Assembly: GCA_963768415.1 (NCBI GenBank) | Contig: CAVYHX010000019.1 | Span: forward strand, 1 to 64,000 | From: CAVYHX01 sp963768415 | GTDB lineage: Bacteria > Pseudomonadota > Gammaproteobacteria > UBA9214 | Direction: 5' to 3' | DNA: 64,000 bases | Shown: piece after piece, positions 63,743 through 64,000 of the stretch | Numbering within the stretch: the first letter of the stretch is position 1 | How the letters are laid out: every line of letters starts with the position of its first letter | Notes under the pieces: generated by a model | What the model was told of the DNA's origin: nothing | Seen by the model: the letters and a program-made list of their open reading frames with translations, nothing else | Databases searched by the model: none | Program-made: the position numbers and the translations under genes

Positions 63743-64000
63743 TGGATGACCTGCATGACCTGGAGCTGCTGCTGCAGTCCCGTGTCCCGCTGATAATTAT
63801 CGAAACCCGTGACGAGAACCGGGTGCTGCAGCTGTTCACCCGCCTGGCCATTCGGCTGGGTCTGCCGGTCATGTCATGGACGGCCACAACCGGGTTGCAG
63901 CGTATCGACTTCGATGCCGTACCCCAGCGGCACGCCAGCGAACCCCAACAGGCACTCGGCCAGATCAAGGCAACCGGCGCGCCCGGGATTTACCTGCTGC
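63743..64000 (+). CDS. AAA+ ATPase of the Ycf46-like type, partial at the window edge
   Basis: Only the first 86 residues are present: MDDLHDLELLLQSRVPLIII, ETRDENRVLQLFTRLAIRLG and QALGQIKATGAPGIYLL. These match the N-terminal region of Ycf46-like AAA+ ATPases, which have a C-terminal AAA domain off the window. The ATG at 63743 begins the frame. Confidence 0.75.

Overview
This window looks like a chromosomal segment of a gammaproteobacterium, probably a respiratory and possibly sulfur-oxidising lineage near the Chromatiales, Ectothiorhodospiraceae or Acidiferrobacterales. The placement is inference from gene content and order (ftsY-ftsE-ftsX-rpoH; a biotin cluster; ubiC-ubiA; recG; spoT-rpoZ-gmk-yicC; rph-rdgB-hemW; a Na+-NQR operon; an SQR-like enzyme) and no tree was made. 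Most of the window is GC-rich housekeeping DNA. I saw no rRNA, tRNA or CRISPR array.

Layout: 1-275 repeated 94-bp elements with terminal inverted repeats; 472-1828 rsmD and a surface protein with a VPLPA/PEP-CTERM-like tail; 2054-4740 two M16 peptidase genes, one frameshifted; 4884-8693 ftsY, ftsE, ftsX and rpoH, with a CIRCE element over the rpoH promoter; 8766-9956 a ceramidase-like membrane protein and a YkgJ-type cysteine-cluster protein. From about 10.0 to 18.5 kb lies an AT-richer block of small minus-strand genes separated by attC sites and with no integrase, i.e. a cassette array without intI (CALIN). It carries a rhombosortase with its rhombotarget lipoprotein, membrane proteins, a YtoQ protein, a RibD/DHFR-fold protein, a TIGR02450 protein and two toxin-antitoxin modules (HigBA, HicAB).

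18.6-21.6 kb holds an unknown lipoprotein, a cold-shock gene and a lone type II secretion F-domain gene. 21.6-29.4 kb is a cytochrome c oxidase cluster (CoxB with a C-terminal cytochrome c domain, CoxA, a 36-residue protein, CtaG, CoxC, SURF1, an SCO-like protein, CtaB). 29.6-34.5 kb is bioB-bioF-bioH-bioC-bioD, next to comF (plus strand), ubiA and ubiC. 37.1-44.5 kb holds recG, ridA, spoT, rpoZ, gmk and yicC. 45.5-57 kb holds a rubrerythrin-like gene, a UbiA-type prenyltransferase, nqrABCDEF-apbE-nqrM, a CBS protein, an SQR-like enzyme fused to CBS domains, and ratA. 57.3-64 kb holds ppsA behind an FNR-type box and a small overlapping ORF, then rph, rdgB, hemW, a CPXCG protein, rof and the start of an AAA+ ATPase gene.

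At least fifteen conserved genes are broken by one- or two-base shifts, often in short C or G runs (coxA, coxB, bioB, bioD, bioF, bioH, comF, ubiA, recG, nqrA, nqrB, nqrC and others). Because many are essential or single-copy, sequencing or assembly error is more likely than gene death. I annotate them as whole genes with the shift noted. Single-frame oddities near such sites should be read with that in mind.
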